From the NCBI GenBank assembly GCA_022829145.1, contig CM040747.1:31894936-31958935 (forward strand): 64,000 nt of DNA, written 5' to 3'. Origin of the DNA: Albula goreensis (taxonomy: Eukaryota; Chordata; Actinopteri; Albuliformes; Albulidae). The notes under the pieces are model-generated. The model was not told the DNA's origin. It saw nothing but the letters and a program-made list of their open reading frames with translations, and ran no database searches. Both the position numbers and the translations under genes were made by a program. Of this stretch, positions 45,060 to 58,184 are shown one piece after another; the first letter of the stretch is position 1, and every line of letters starts with the position of its first letter.

Positions 45060-48020
45060 GTTTTTCAGAAAACTTCATTCTAGGCCTGGGGATTACAGAC
45101 TGAGAGCCACATACTGACAATTTTTATGTTATATGATTAATGTATACCTTATATTTAAATAAAAAATGTTATTTATACATTCCTGAATTTTGGATAATAC
45201 ATTTTCAGTGCCATCGTTTATCAATTCAGTGGCCTGCATTGTAATTCCTGGTTTTAAATAGGCTCACTCTGCAGTAGCTATTCTTCATAATGACTGCTCT
45301 GCCACTCTGTATAGCATTTTCCATCTTTAGAGAAATTGCTAAGGAAATTGATAGATATTAATCATGTCGAGTTATTCTTCTGCATGGCCTAATCTGCTTG
45401 CTAAGTGGATGCCCTTATTCAGGGCACTGTCCACTCTTCTTTAATAATGATCCATGCGCAGGGATTAAGTACTTGTGGCCGTGGTACCTGTCAGATACGC
45501 ACGAAGAGCAGGGTAGGAGCTGGGAGAAGAGGCTGCTGGGAAGGCCCGACTCGTGATCTGGTGGTATTAGCGAACCTAACCTTGTCGACACTTTTGACGT
45601 GAGATAAGCCCGCTCAGCTTTTAGGGCTGATGGACTGGTCAGTCGGTTTTGATGAACTGAGATCTCCTATAGGTGGCCGAGCACTCAGGAGATCCAGACC
45701 GGAACATTCTCTTGGGGCGCTTCAGTGATATTAGATAACCAATCAATTCAGTTGTGGCTAACATCTGCTAAGACAAAGCACACTGTAGGATTTTACAGGA
45801 AAAAAAAAGGGGTTTCGAATGATAGGAGTAACCCTAGCATCTCTGCATCGCATCTGGAAAATTATGTGAGGTTGATGCTGCTCGGATAGCATATAATTAT
45901 GTAATTAAACAGGATTACTGTCCCAGATCCTACTCTTTGCTTGCATGATGGTTCTTCATTAACTCTCAGTTTTTGTCTAAGCTTAGAACTGAAACCGTTG
46001 TAACACTAGATACCGATATGTCATTGCTATGCTATCTCAGATGCTGTTGTTTTTGTCGCATTTGTTGCCGTTGCTGTGAATTGCGTTTGTGCAGAGGCTG
46101 TGTCGACATCCATTACACTTGGCTTGACAAGCCCCCGAACAACGTATCCCATCCATTTCTCACACATTATGTATTTTTATATACACCGTGCAGGCTGCCC
46201 AGAATACACAATTTTTGTTTACAGATATATGATATTTTTTCAGTGGCAAACATTGCTTATGGGCCGCCTCTCAGCATGCGTTTGATGGACAACAATTCTT
46301 GGGTCTCACTGAAGTGTTACACTGCGCATGTTTCCGCTGTACTGGACATGACGTTGACGTGACAAAATTGCAACTGTTGTGGGGCAGAGGGTGAGAGGGT
46401 GGGGGGAGGGGGTGTCTTTTGCTTCTACAGAATCATAGACACTGTGGCTGAGAGAAAGTGATTATCCAGCTGACAATGGAGTAGTCGATGCACATGGATC
46501 GGGTTTAACATTCTGACAGATTTCCTCGCCCCTGGAACTCATATGTGATGCTCTTTGTTTTGGGTAGACTATATTTTGTATTATAGATGCATTTGATTGC
46601 AATGCTCCAGCTTTTGAAGGATACATAGTTACCACCAAAAGTAGCCAGTTTCCACTGAGCTCATTTGAATTAGGAGCTTCAATAAGCAGAGCTATATCTT
46701 GAGACAAAGACATGCGGCCACAACCAATGAATTCACAGGATTTTTTAAAAGTTAGAAAAGGAGAAACTTATAACAGGCAATTATACTTCACAAACTACCT
46801 AGTGGTTGAAAGTTTCCATGTGTTCTCTCAATCAGTAAAATCAAACATAAGTTTCTTGGGCAGATACATTTTTGCTGGTTCAAACAATTCACTAAGATTG
46901 GAGCATAAATGACAAGTCTACCCAAAAATGAAAAGTACATAATTATTCTCTTACTTTTAATGCTGTCCAACCATCCAGATAGCTTTTGTATTTTAAATAT
47001 TAGAATTATTTAAGTTTAAACATGATTCATGAGGTCTATTAGATAGACACAATGGAAGTGAAATATCTTCCAGGCTTGAACTAGCTGTTCTGCTTCAGAA
47101 TAGCTGCTACTTAATTATAATTTTGTCAAATACACTTTTATATTTTTCTACATCTATGTTTCTATCTTTTTAAATTTGCGGTATTTTTTGGCAGATTTCA
47201 CATTTGCCTTTTTTGGCCCATTTTCTTTCCCTTCATTTAATTAATATTTAAATGGATATTTATAACTGTTCCATCGGATGTCACTGTAACCGATGCAAAC
47301 CTCTATATGCGATGCTTCCACTAATTCAGTCACATCTCTTGGGAGTCCTAAGTGCTCTGTTGAGGAAACTGAGAGAACATCCATCCAATCAGCTCGCAAA
47401 GTGTTCCTTCCTGGGGCACTGCAGCTTGACCTTTGACCTCCCAGACTGTGTGGATCACTGTCCCCGCAGACCACTCAATCCCCTGGCTGCTGTAAACCAC
47501 AGATGACAAGAGACTTTATAAAAGCCGACTAAAGGACAGCAATTTCTGCCCTGGCCAAGCAGATTTTTTTTCAGCTGTAGGTTTCTGTCCAGTCTAGCAA
47601 AGGTTTCAGCATTCCATGGTTGATTCCCCTGGTTTTACTCTGGTTCAGGATCTATACGTCTCCAATAACCTCCAAAAACCTCTGTGAATTATTCCCATGC
47701 TGTCCTGCAACAGCTTCAAAACTCATGGAGGCCATTACAGTATCTACCAATGTTGAGAACACTAGATCTTGAGATGGCTGCTTTGTTCTTTGTATTTAAC
47801 TTACTCTCTTTGTCAGGTCGCTTTGGCTCCATTGTTACACATACGATTAATACAGCTAGATAGTGAATCACGGACACAATTCATCCGGCGATACCAGGCT
47901 GAGGGCTGTTCTGGCAAAACGCCACCAAGGGCTGTTACCGGAGTAACCCAGTAATTAAGTTGGGTCCCTATCGACCGTCCTTCTGTCTAGCCCCGGGCGT
48001 TTGAAAAGTTGCTTGCATTT
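45060..48020. other. Non-coding stretch, no gene supported
   Basis: The longest open frame is 129 codons (45,973-46,362, plus strand). It is Cys-rich at first but matches no zinc-binding pattern that I can define. A G-rich, quadruplex-capable tract lies at 46,381-46,413. Nothing else is recognisable. Confidence 0.5.
46381..46413 (+). other. G-quadruplex-capable tract
   Basis: GGGG, GGG, GGG, GGGGGG and GGGGG runs separated by loops of one to seven bases. Confidence 0.55.
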
Positions 48021-48130
48021 ACTGGCACCAGTGTGATGTAGTGGTTAACCAAAGGGTTGCGGAAGCAGTTCCCTGGTGCGGAGTCTCCATTTTACCCTGT
48101 CAAGAAGCATTTGCTTTAACCAAATCTGCA
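48021..48130 (+). mobile_element. tRNA-derived SINE relic
   Basis: The A-box-like phrase GATGTAGTGGTTAACC (48,034-48,049) is followed by AAAGGGTTGCGG and a decayed B-box region (GCAGTTCCCTGG). GTGCGGAGTCTCCATTTTAC and CCTGTCAAGAAGCATT follow. This order is that of fish tRNA-derived SINE heads and bodies. The B box has lost the GGTTCGA core, so it is old. Confidence 0.55.
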
Positions 48131-49152
48131 TAAACCTGCAGATTCGGCTCTTGCACGTAAGTGACCATACGGAATGTAAATTCTAAGACAATAATTGGCC
48201 GTACAACACTACCACGGAGCGGTTTGACTTTATGGTTCGTTGCTGCGTAAGCGACCGGACCGCTTCAAAAAGAAGACCCCCGCCTGCATCATGGGAAAGA
48301 CAGTTCTAGAAAGTGACAGATGTGGGTGACATGCTTGCAAACTTTGACTGATGCTGATTAGCAGAGGAGAAAGTCTACCTGCACATTCCCACCAAAGGTG
48401 CCTGTATTCACTTTCCAGATTGCAATTGTGAGGCTGTTGGGCCGCAGGAAGAGAGTACGTGAAATTTATTAAACTGTGGCGATTAGCTAGGTAATGTTTA
48501 GCTGCTGATTTGAGGAGACAAAGCAAGACGAGAAAGGACGCTAAGGAACCGTGTCAAAGTGGCCAATCAAAATCAGGATAAATACTATGAAAAGGATGAT
48601 GATCACCAATGACGGCTTATGATGCATAGCTTTGATTCCAAAAAAAAAAACCCATAATGCCCCAATTAGGGCACAAACTGACCCTCCAGAAATCTTGACT
48701 TTGACCGAACCTGAAAAAGTGTGTTCAATACACCCCTGAAATCCCTCTGTCATAGACATGAGCAAGATTATAATAGACTAGCTCTCCAGCATAGTTTAGG
48801 AAGGTCTGTAATTCACGCCTGTACTCTCCAGAGAATATAAACATCATGAGAGCTACTCAAAGAATGGTTGGTTTTCTAATGAGAAGAGAGGTTACCAGCC
48901 CACCACAACCATATGGCACAGAGGAGCGATTTCTCTCGAAAAGAGACAGGACACAGAATATTTTCGCTGACGGCGATGGCAGAGGTGCTGTGACTCTATG
49001 ATTAGTCTGACCCAGGTGTAGGTCTCACTTCAGGGCCTTTTTAGAGGAATGCCATCTTGGTCTCCTGGCATGAGTGACAGCACACCGGTCTAGGACATCA
49101 CACATCAGATGTCAAAACTGACAGAGCAAGCCTCGACAAACCTTGAGACCTT

Positions 49153-49245
49153 AAGCTAACATGCTGCGTCTGTCAATCACTCACAACACACACACGCAAA
49201 ACATAAATACATAAGTATGTGTACGTATACACAGCATGTTAGCTT
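49153..49245. repeat. 14-bp perfect inverted repeat with CA/TA-rich loop
   Basis: AAGCTAACATGCTG (49,153-49,166) and its exact reverse complement (49,232-49,245) enclose 65 bases of CA- and TA-rich sequence. It could be a tiny fold-back element. The CA-rich character continues to about 49,470. Confidence 0.6.
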
Positions 49246-49249
49246 CACG

Positions 49250-51065
49250 TACGCATCCAGGCCGTTTAAACATTAGTGTACCCCACAACCCCCTGTATAA
49301 ATTTATGCACATATACACAACCGCACAGATATACAGCATGCTGGGAAAACTCACATGCTTACCCAAGCATGCTCATATATACACACATATGCATCAACAC
49401 ACTTCTGTTACGTATTCACACTTACACAGTAAAGATATACAAACCAGCATATAAGCACGGTAGTACATACTATACACATTCGATCTTAGGTGAACTCTGT
49501 ACCGATTTTTTTTTTTAAATCTCAGAACCTTCCAGCTCCCAGGAGAACCTAGCTGTCAATCAAAAAAGCTCTTTGAAATTTTTCTTGTACGACATGAATG
49601 TTTCATGTCAGACCCATCTAACTGAGATAACAATGGACCCAGATAAGTACCATAGCGATTCCCTCGGGGACCCTAAACGAATGCCACGATCGATAGAAGA
49701 GCTTTACGCTGGCTGTAGCACAACACTGACTGGTCAGTGCTTGAATATCATATCACAATGGGATCGTATCCATCACTGTAATGAAATAACGGGTCAGGTA
49801 TTAATTGTGCGGTATTTCTGGCATGCAACGTCAAATTAATATGCATGATTAAGTCTGTGCGGCTGGAAATATATGGAAAAAACTAAAAGATGAGTTTTTA
49901 AATATCAAGTCCATAAGGCTGTTGTGGAAAAGAGCAAACTTTTTTTTCTCAGCTTTGAACCCTGAGTCTTTTTTCCATGTTCATTCAAGTTTTACTCTCA
50001 ACTAACATCAGGGGCATCTTGACACAAATTACATTATATCTATCTTTACAAGTGAAGTGGAATCTAATGGCCCATGCATAAAAGGCACTGACAAAAAGAG
50101 AGAATATTTTTGTAGTATATCAGTGCAGGAGACAACAAACCTACTTGGTCTCATAAATTGTCTTCATGGAAATCGACCAACAAGGCTACAAACAAAGCGA
50201 CCACATGAAGCAACCCATGGCTTCGTCAACGGCCGATTGTCAATTCACGCAAGGTTGATCGCCAGTGCATACTCTTCCATCACGTGTGTCATTGATCCTG
50301 CTTGACTGTTCTGAGAACAGTGTATGAACATTTTAACGCACTGGCTGTCAGTGTATAAATCGCTTCTCAAATCCTGGGACCAGCTCAAGGACTGGACAAT
50401 TGCAGATGCATTGTTAACAATTTATTGATTGCATACGAGTGTGATTTGAGGAAAACAGGTAAGTAAAAATGCTTTTTCTGGTACAAAAGAAAAAGTATTT
50501 TTTATAATATTTGAACACCAACATACCAAATAGTTTGTAGTAACTTTTTCAGTGTGATGGTATCTGCAATGTAAATACTGGCAGTGTGCTGAGATCGTTT
50601 TCTAGTAGGTTTTCTGTGTGAGTGTGTTTCCTACCCAGGGCTTGTTTCATCTGTGCACACCTTTTTAATAACATGGTATCCTATGCTGCTGTCTTTCAAA
50701 GCGGGATTTAGCGGGCCAATTCATCACTCAGTACGCCTTCCCACTTCAAATCTTGTTTTTGTCAGATTTTATGAGGCAAACTATTTATTTATTTTTCCTG
50801 GCGATGGGGTCACTGAGGACTCCGGTGGCGGGACGTGTGAATTTGTGTTTTGCGCTGATGCGTTTAGCCTCGCCTGTCTGCGGTCGCATGTCTTGATGGA
50901 TTCGTCGGAGACAGTGTGTGCAATCCGAGATTGCGAGATGCTGTCCCCTCAGTTCAAAGACATCAGAGCAAATTACACACTCAGAGTATGGCCTCTCACA
51001 CACGCTGTTCTGACCTCACATGCAGCTCCTGCAGTGCTATAGAAAATATATATACCAGGAAGGAC
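49250..51065. other. Non-coding stretch, no gene supported
   Basis: CA/TA-rich microsatellite-like sequence to about 49,470, then unique DNA. A 129-codon plus-strand frame (50,653-51,042) has no recognisable domain. A good donor-like CAG/GTAAGT at about 50,457 has no credible exon before it. Confidence 0.45.
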
Positions 51066-51069
51066 AAAT

Positions 51070-52090
51070 GAACAGAAACACATAAAAAATACATTAATAT
51101 CGAGCAAATAATAAGGTGTAGTGCAACCCTTCCACCTTTAAAACAACTTCAATAATGCAACACTGCCATACAAGTTCTGAACTGTATGGTGGAACATTGG
51201 ACAACTTTTCCAGTTCTATAGGGGGTGGAGGAGGTGGAAATCTATGTTGCACTCAGTGCTCCATTAATTCTCATTCAATTTCAATGATATTTAGATCGAG
51301 TGATTGTGGAGGCCATTGAAGGTATTTGACTGTATCCTTGTGGTCATGAAACCACTCTTGAATTTGTTTAGCAGTGTGTATTGGGGGGCGCTATCAGTTT
51401 GTATATGCAGACATCATAAGGGGACAGTAAAATGATTCCATGTTTATACAACCGTGCTGAGCAATCATGTTACTCAATAATTCCCATATGATAGCTGCCC
51501 ATTCCATTACTGTTCCACCACCATGTCTAAAAGTTAACCACAGACATTGTATGTTGAAGGCTTTGCTTCTCAGTAAACCGGTCCAGATGTAGGAAACGGA
51601 CTAAAAACAATTAGCCGTGGATACAGATTGTTTCTCAGTGGTGCCCCTGCCATAATTACCAGCTGACAACATACAGATTTTCTTGAAACCCATTGGCAGA
51701 GCTGTTGAGCCGATTCTGTTCTAATTTTTGCGCCTGTAGTTTTGTCGCTTTGGGCAACTGTTAAACGTCCATCTGCCCCTGTAAGTGAGCCTTGCCTTGC
51801 GATCACTGTCACTCTTTGCAAATGCAGTTTGTTTTTGGCATGTGCTGCCACATTTTTGACACTATTCCCCTTGCCACGTTACATAATTTTGCATTTTCTG
51901 CGACTGACGCACCTACAGTTTCAGCACTGACATTAAGGCCTTTCGGTTAGTCGCTCCACGTAGTTTTGGCAGCTTACAGTCAAAGTGCTGATTGCTAGTC
52001 CTCTTGTATCGCTGACACATCCTGCTCATTCATTCCTCTAAATATGACTCCCATCTGTAGCTGCAGCTGTAATCGCAATTTAGTTTGCAG
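51070..52090 (-). pseudogene. Tc1-like transposase relic (minus strand)
   Basis: The family's enzyme moves Tc1/mariner DNA transposons. Reading the minus strand from about 52,090 downward there is a helix-turn-helix-like stretch (VAENAKLCNVARGIVSKM, about 51,900-51,845). It is followed by the glycine-rich motif HGGGTVMEWA (about 51,527-51,497), then IQEWFHDHKDTVKYLQWPPQ and SLDLNIIE (about 51,364-51,280). The last part includes the Pro-Asp-Leu-Asn/Glu region of the DDE domain. Stops and frame shifts separate these parts, so it cannot be translated. It is a different lineage from the transposase at 29.7-30.5 kb, with a different C-terminal motif. The copy is old. Confidence 0.7.
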
Positions 52091-52429
52091 AGCTCGCAGC
52101 ATTCAAGTTTTTGCCATGGAGGTTTGGGTCATGGTGGTATAGACTCTGTGCTGTGGTCATTTTTAAGGCCATTGTTTTGTGCCCTCTAGTGGCTGTCGTG
52201 TGCGTCTGTCTATCCCTAATCATGAGGTCTGAACTGAATTGCATTTCTGATATTTTTTTAGGCTGTCTGTCGCTGCGTTCTTTGCTCGAGTCTGTGAAGC
52301 ACAGGCCCCGCTCATGCTGCTTTCTACGCGCCAGGTCCTCAGACCTTAAGGATAGAGGTCCTTTCCCATCAGACTGGGGCACCAGCAATGCCACAGAACA
52401 CTGGCTCAATCCCAAACGGAAGAATACCT

Positions 52430-52875
52430 GTGACAGGGAAGTGCAGGCATGCCCGGTACCCCCTCCTCTCCATGCCTGCGCTTCCCGGTCACGTCTGCTG
52501 CCTGTTCTGGTTCCCCGCTGGTGGAATGACCTTCCTACAGAGGTCTGACCAGTAGAGACCAGAGGTCTGACTCTCCTCTTCAGGACGCACCTCTCTCCTT
52601 CCCTCCCTAGCTCCCCAATTTAGCCATAGTCTCACTTGACCTAATTTTCTTATCTTTTACTAATTTTGACTTATGATTGTCGTTATTATGAAAGTTTTTT
52701 CATTTTGTTTCTTCAACAGGTCATCCATAGGGTTTAGTCCATGCTAACCCTTCTGGCACTTGAGACTTTTATGCCCCCCAGCACTTTAACACCCTCGTCC
52801 CAAAAATACGCACTTTGTGTTGTAAGTTGCTCTGGATAAATGTATCGGCTAAATGTCTATAATGTAATGTAATAT
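52430..52875 (+). mobile_element. 3' end of an L2-type LINE (5'-truncated)
   Basis: The C-terminal end of an L2-type reverse-transcriptase frame is visible: VPRWWNDLPTEV at 52,510-52,545, followed by TGA and by further family-like residues in the same frame (RGLTLLFRTHL). The 3' untranslated end contains TTGTAAGTTGCTCTGGATAA and the short tail TAATGTAATGTAAT (52,858-52,871), the hallmark of many fish L2/SINE elements. Only the last 450 bases of the element remain, as usual for 5'-truncated insertions. It lies head-on with the Tc1 relic that ends at 52,090. Confidence 0.7.
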
Positions 52876-52879
52876 ATAA

Positions 52880-55430
52880 GAGAATTCAAACCCTGATTCT
52901 ATAGACAAACCAGACGGTCACCTCCATATTCTTAATGTAAAGTTAAGATGAGTTCTCTCTACAGCTGAAGGTGAAACATTCCGCTTTGATGCACCTTATG
53001 ACTATAAAAGAATGGACCTGGTCAAGGACAGCACTAGTGGCAGCAAATGTTCTGCCCTTGGAAAAGTTTCTGCAAGACTATTTCCTAAACTACAGCATGA
53101 CTTTAAGACTCATGTTATCATAGTAACATAAACAAGGAAGTAGAGAGAATTGAAGGCCCTGATGACCGGGTTGTTATATAAAACCTCTGATGCAAAAAAA
53201 AAGGTCAAGATGTTTGTTTGTTAGAGGTCTTGTGCACTTGAGGCTATCCTACCGGCTACATAAGGCTATGCAGCAATCCATATTGGTAAGGAGCAAGGGA
53301 AGCATGTTGTCTTTTGCTCGGGAGGAGAACATTATGTGGTTTGAAAGGATGCCGCAGAGTCCAGTTAAGAGGTGAAATGCAGGGCGAACTGTAGAGTTCA
53401 CTGCCCTCTGGGCTGAAAATTATTACTGCGAGGAGAGGTTTACAGGAAGTGAAGCGCTCACTGTAAATAAACCCCACTGGGCTCAGTTCTTCCCTATTTT
53501 CCTCCACTCCTTCATCCCCAGTGATGTGATGGATGGTCCCATCAGGTGAAAGTAATTAAGGGCGAGTAAGAGAACAGGCCTGCCGCAGACAGCAAAGCGG
53601 CAGGCAGAGGGACGGCTTTTTAAAAGCTAAACTCTCTCCCGAGGTAAGCAGAGAGCATATTACCGTCCAAGTCGAAAAGTATAACTCACAGCGCTGGGGG
53701 TAGGTTCACACACGCAAATCTCCTCCGCGTAAAGAGTGCGCAGAATCTAAGAACAGACCGAATAAATATTTGATGCGTTTAAAATTGAAAACTACATACT
53801 TAATCAACGTTAGTAATTATAGCGTCCTCGGCCGCTCTGTGTTGCCGTTTAGAGGAAACGAAGAGTACAAATTCAATTAATGAAATGCCCCGTTGAATTG
53901 TGCTTGTGAAGGAGTATTGGCAAATGCACATATTAGGTTATATATTTATACTTAGGCAATTTAGGTTGAAGGACATAGCTCAAGCGTACAACAGCTGGGT
54001 TTCCAACTGGAATTTAAAACAAGCCATTGGTCCAATGCCCAGATCACTAACCGCTACAGCTGGTGCCGGAGCTCAGCTACTTACTGGCTCAATGTGTTAG
54101 ATATGCGTGTTTGTGGAAACTAAGTCCAATGGGAGGGGAGTAGATTTATCATGGGCTTGCTGTGGACAGTTCTCCAAGCCGTGCATTAAACTTTAAATTG
54201 CACTGAAAATAAAACCGGCTATGTCATCTTCCATCAGTCGACAGTGCACTACCGATGATTATGCTAACTTCCTTTTGACTTGGATCGTTCAGGTCCAGGC
54301 TCTTTGCAGCATTGAGCTCCTTTCAGACTGTAGGTGAATTACAGGACGAGATTATTTAAAACAGATGCGGTCTGCTGATAAGAACAAATGGGTTGGATTA
54401 GTGCTACTTTGGCGTAAGTCTGACTTAGCCCTGTTTTGATAAATCTGACGCGTGCGTGCCAAAATTCTTGGAAGTGTTCTCCACGAACAGAAGTTTTCCT
54501 TCTCCCTCCTTTGTGCTTTCTTATCGGACTGCTGTTCAGCTGGCATTGTCTGTGTTTGGAGGAGAAGTTCTCTTGCTGAGACTCTATTATAACTTTTTTT
54601 TTTTTTTTTATGAAAGTTCTCCTCACTCTCGGGATAAGCGCGGAAACTTTGCCTCAGATGCTGTTATTCCCTACGCTGGCACATCTGTTTTCCCAATTGG
54701 TCAAGGCTTTATTCTCCCTGCCAAAGACGTTCAATCCAGAGCCAAAGTCCTCCCTCCCCTCATCCATAAAACATTGATTTAGAATTTGAATCTTCAAAAA
54801 CATAAACCTGCTGAAGCAGGGAGCTGAATACTGCATTCGGATTCTGTGCCTATAGCTTTCCGCACAACCAGAGCTCGGCCTTGCGATATGATGCAAGCCC
54901 GCTGTGATGAGTGTAATCGCAGGACATGGACACAGGGGGCGCTGTGTGGATTCAGCATTTCCTCTGTGTCATTAATGTTTATCTTGCATGTGAAAACTAG
55001 ACGGGTTCCCACTGTGTCATTAGAGATGACGAATACTGAAATCTCTGAGGATTTGTTTGAAACTCTTGAAACAGTGATGTTCGACATTTATTTCATTTTA
55101 TCTTCAGAACATCTTAAACGCTTTTATTTGAAAAAAAATATCTTAAATCAAGACAAACTTGCTTTCCTGCCAAATGATTTGGCATTTTATGGCTCTTTCT
55201 CTAATATTTTTTGTGATTTGTCATATTAAAATTTTAGCAAGCGGATAAACGGGGCTTCTCTCTATCATATGGCCATGCTAATGACCAAACACAATGTATG
55301 TGCTTTAATGAGGACATTTAAAAATAATGTAATATTCAGCAGAACATACCTGACAGATTTAGAAACACTGACATTAAATTGTCTTTTTTTCCAACAAGTG
55401 ATATTATTCTCCATTATCTCTTTGCAACTG
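52880..55430. other. Non-coding stretch, no gene supported
   Basis: A 127-codon plus-strand frame (54,846-55,229) overlaps a 97-codon frame on the other strand. Neither shows a domain. A T16 run lies at 54,594-54,609. A GGAGCTGGAGCTGGAGCT trinucleotide-like repeat at about 55,449 follows a pyrimidine tract ending CCATAG, but no convincing exon could be built. Confidence 0.45.
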
Positions 55431-55939
55431 TGTCATTCTCCATAGGGGGCCATGGAGCTGGAGCTGGAGCTGGTTCAACAGCCACGAGGCAGAGGGCGGA
55501 CCCACACCCTTTACAGGTGGTCACTTCACTACAGGGAATGTACCATAGAAATGGCAATTACAAAACACCACATGCCTTTGGACTCTGATTTAGTACTATG
55601 AAAGTGTATTCTATGGAGACAAATGCAAGCCTAACAAATCCATTTTTTAAAATAATTTATGCATTTTACAGATATAACAAAGTATCTTATTACCATAAAT
55701 GTCCCATTGAAATTAATTAAGGATAAATATGAATTTAATTCATACAACTGATTCTCCAACAGCCTCGAAAATGAACGGTTCTTTACTGTTTCTAAGAAGC
55801 TTTCCTTACTGTAGAATCTGTAAATAGTCTGATTAAATCTCATCTAGCCCAAGCACCCCCTGAGGACATCCCACGTGCCCCAGCTTGGTGAATGCAGGAT
55901 GTAGCCCCTCTTCGGTGAGACGAGTCGCCCAGAGAACTT

Positions 55940-56430
55940 GCTTGGCTTGAAGTAGTCAGCCAATCAGGTAATCGTGACCAGGAACAAGCATCCATGTTTA
56001 ATCCAATCATATCAACTGAAAGCATAGCTTTGACAGTTGTTTGTGATTTCTCTATATGATATTTAACCATAGAGTGCTCCTACTGAAGCATTGCTAAATC
56101 ACCTATATCTAAATTTGCAGTCCTCCCAGTGCAACCATCTATGAGCCAGGGACTATCTTACCCATACAAGCCCTCTACAGGAGAGCTTGTTAATGATTGG
56201 AGGAGAGCAGTGCCTTTCTCTGATGACAGCTAATAGCCTGTGGGAATCTGGCACGTCATGGGAGGAAGTAATATGGCAGTAACCCTAGCTCCATTGATTT
56301 AAATCCTCAGCCACAGATGTCTGATGTCATAGCCAAGGCTCAAATCTGTGACCAAGCCCAGCCTTTACTCATGAAGGGTGCCTTTGCTGGCTGAACCAAT
56401 CAGGAGCCTGATCACTGAAATCAACCAATG
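55940..56430. promoter_or_regulatory. Scattered cluster of CCAAT motifs
   Basis: CCAATCAG occurs at about 55,961 and 56,396, CCAATCAT at about 56,003 and CCAATGAG at about 56,424. This density is higher than in neighbouring DNA, but no transcript start or exon was found. Confidence 0.2.
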
Positions 56431-56602
56431 AGACAGTTGCGATGCAGGCCTTCCCTTGACCGCTCCATGTATGTTCCCAGGCCAGTTCCATCAGTGCAGT
56501 GCTCTGGGGAAGTGCAGTAAAACCAGACCAAAGACAGAAAACAGCTTTCCATCCATTGATGGTTCTGAGATGAAACCCTTCCCCACAGTCATTGTACTGT
56601 AT

Positions 56603-56760
56603 ACTGTCTAAAGAGGTGGGCATACTGTACCTCCAAAGCCTGCATGTATTAATGGTAATAAGGCTAATATACTGTCTGATGAGGAAGGCATACTGTAATT
56701 GCAAAACCCATATGTATTAATCACAACAAGGATAATAGATGGGTAAACTGTAAATCCCTA
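56603..56760 (+). repeat. 68-bp tandem repeat, about 2.3 copies
   Basis: ACTGTCT(A/G)A(A/T)GAGG followed by GGCATACTGTA and GTATTAAT recurs with a period of 68 bases (starts 56,603 and 56,671). A partial third copy (GATGGGTAAACTGTAAAT) follows. The same motif occurs once at 43,405. Confidence 0.7.
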
Positions 56761-56764
56761 TAAA

Positions 56765-58180
56765 TTTCTATATACTTGCTTATACTCACAACTGCACCAC
56801 TTCCCCCTCCTACCCAATTCACCTCCTGCTGCCTACAGTCTTACATGTTTGAGTGAATCAGATCTAAAATACATAAATTAATGAGTATATACGAATCAGG
56901 CCCCCGAGTTTCAGCCCACATTCAATTTTAACATTCACACCATGTCCCACCAGCTTCCTCCAGTAATGTTTTCTGTGTGTGTTAATATTTCATACACGCA
57001 CACTGGGCAGACAATAGCCATACCTTCCCTAGTTTTAGCCAAACAAGTGTGATTTTGTTAGCAGATGTAAGGAGATCTTCAGAACAGATGCCTTGCACCA
57101 CAAAAAAAAAATGTTTAAGACAGAAGCCTAACATGTCACCCAGGGAACCTTCTTTGAGAGCCAGGTTCTGTCCTCTCTGTGCTTCGCTTTCTTAGACCTG
57201 TAAGGCTCTGAAAAATGCACTCTTTTTTAGATATATTAGAAATCCTCACATAGTTTGCAACAAGAAGATCTTTAAATTGATCATTGTTTAATAGCTCCAA
57301 GGGAAATATACTCAGCCTCTTTTTGGCAGTGAAAACCATTCTTTTTGAGTCAAATTGGATTTAATCATTTATATCATAAACACGGCTGTGCCGTCTGAAT
57401 AAAATCAAATTGCATTAAGTAGCAGATCTAAGACTGTAGAAGCTTTAGAAGCGAGAAGCTTCGAGAACCTCTGGAAGCTGCAGAGGCCAAGAAAAATAAC
57501 ACGTGCTGTTGGCAGATAATGTAAAAATAGTGCGGGTGGTAACGTTTCCTGTTTTTTTTGGGAGGGTGTACTTCCCACAGCATTGAGCTGAAATTCCTGC
57601 AGCACTATTTCTGACTATATTCCAAACTGGCGAGGCAACAATTAGCCTCGCTAACAGCTTAAGTGGTGCATAAGCTGGTTTACCTAATGAGTTCCATCAC
57701 TCTCTGCTGACCTCCACTGGCCAGCTGGGCCATGCCTAGTGGATGAAATACTTACAGCCACTTCATTCTTATGCGACATGTTTGCAGTGTTGCTGATTAC
57801 ATAATTACTCAGTAATTGCACTGGTAATTTGGAGGGGAGGGGGGGGGCGTGCTGGGGACTCAGAAGGGCGAAAGTTGAGTAAAATGTAAACATCAGTTCT
57901 CCAAAGCATCCATATTAGCTCTTAGCAGTGAGTGTGAATGGAAGCCCTGATGAGTATGTTGTTGTCGGCCGAAGCTTTGTGATACACACGGTTGTTGTGT
58001 GGAGGTGTGTACCCAGACTTCAGATTAAATGGTTTCTGCAGCCGGCGTAACCCCTGCGATCCGGTTCACCGGCTTCTGGCTGCGCTCAAGATGGCCCACT
58101 GGTGTTAGTGTGAGAATCTGATCAGATTTCTGATTGGCTTTCGGGCTCCTTCAGGGATGCTGCTTGTTGTTGTGCAGTGG
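56765..58180. other. Non-coding stretch, no gene supported
   Basis: Unique, AT-rich sequence with an A9 run at about 57,101 and a G-rich stretch (57,834-57,857). No exon, transposon protein or RNA gene was recognised. Confidence 0.5.
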
Positions 58181-58184
58181 CGTG

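Noticed and set aside
45973-46362. Cys-rich 129-codon open frame, plus strand
   Set aside because: The cysteines come from a short TGT/TGC-rich stretch and do not form a known zinc-finger spacing.
50400-50470. Possible exon ending at CAG/GTAAGT near 50,457
   Set aside because: The only nearby acceptor gives a frame that stops after three codons; there is no other support.
54846-55229. 127-codon open frame, plus strand
   Set aside because: No recognisable domain, an opposing open frame on the minus strand, and no splice or promoter support.
55430-55530. Possible exon starting after CCATAG near 55,445 with Gly-Ala repeats
   Set aside because: The repeat GGAGCT explains the open frame, there is no good donor, and I recognise no protein.
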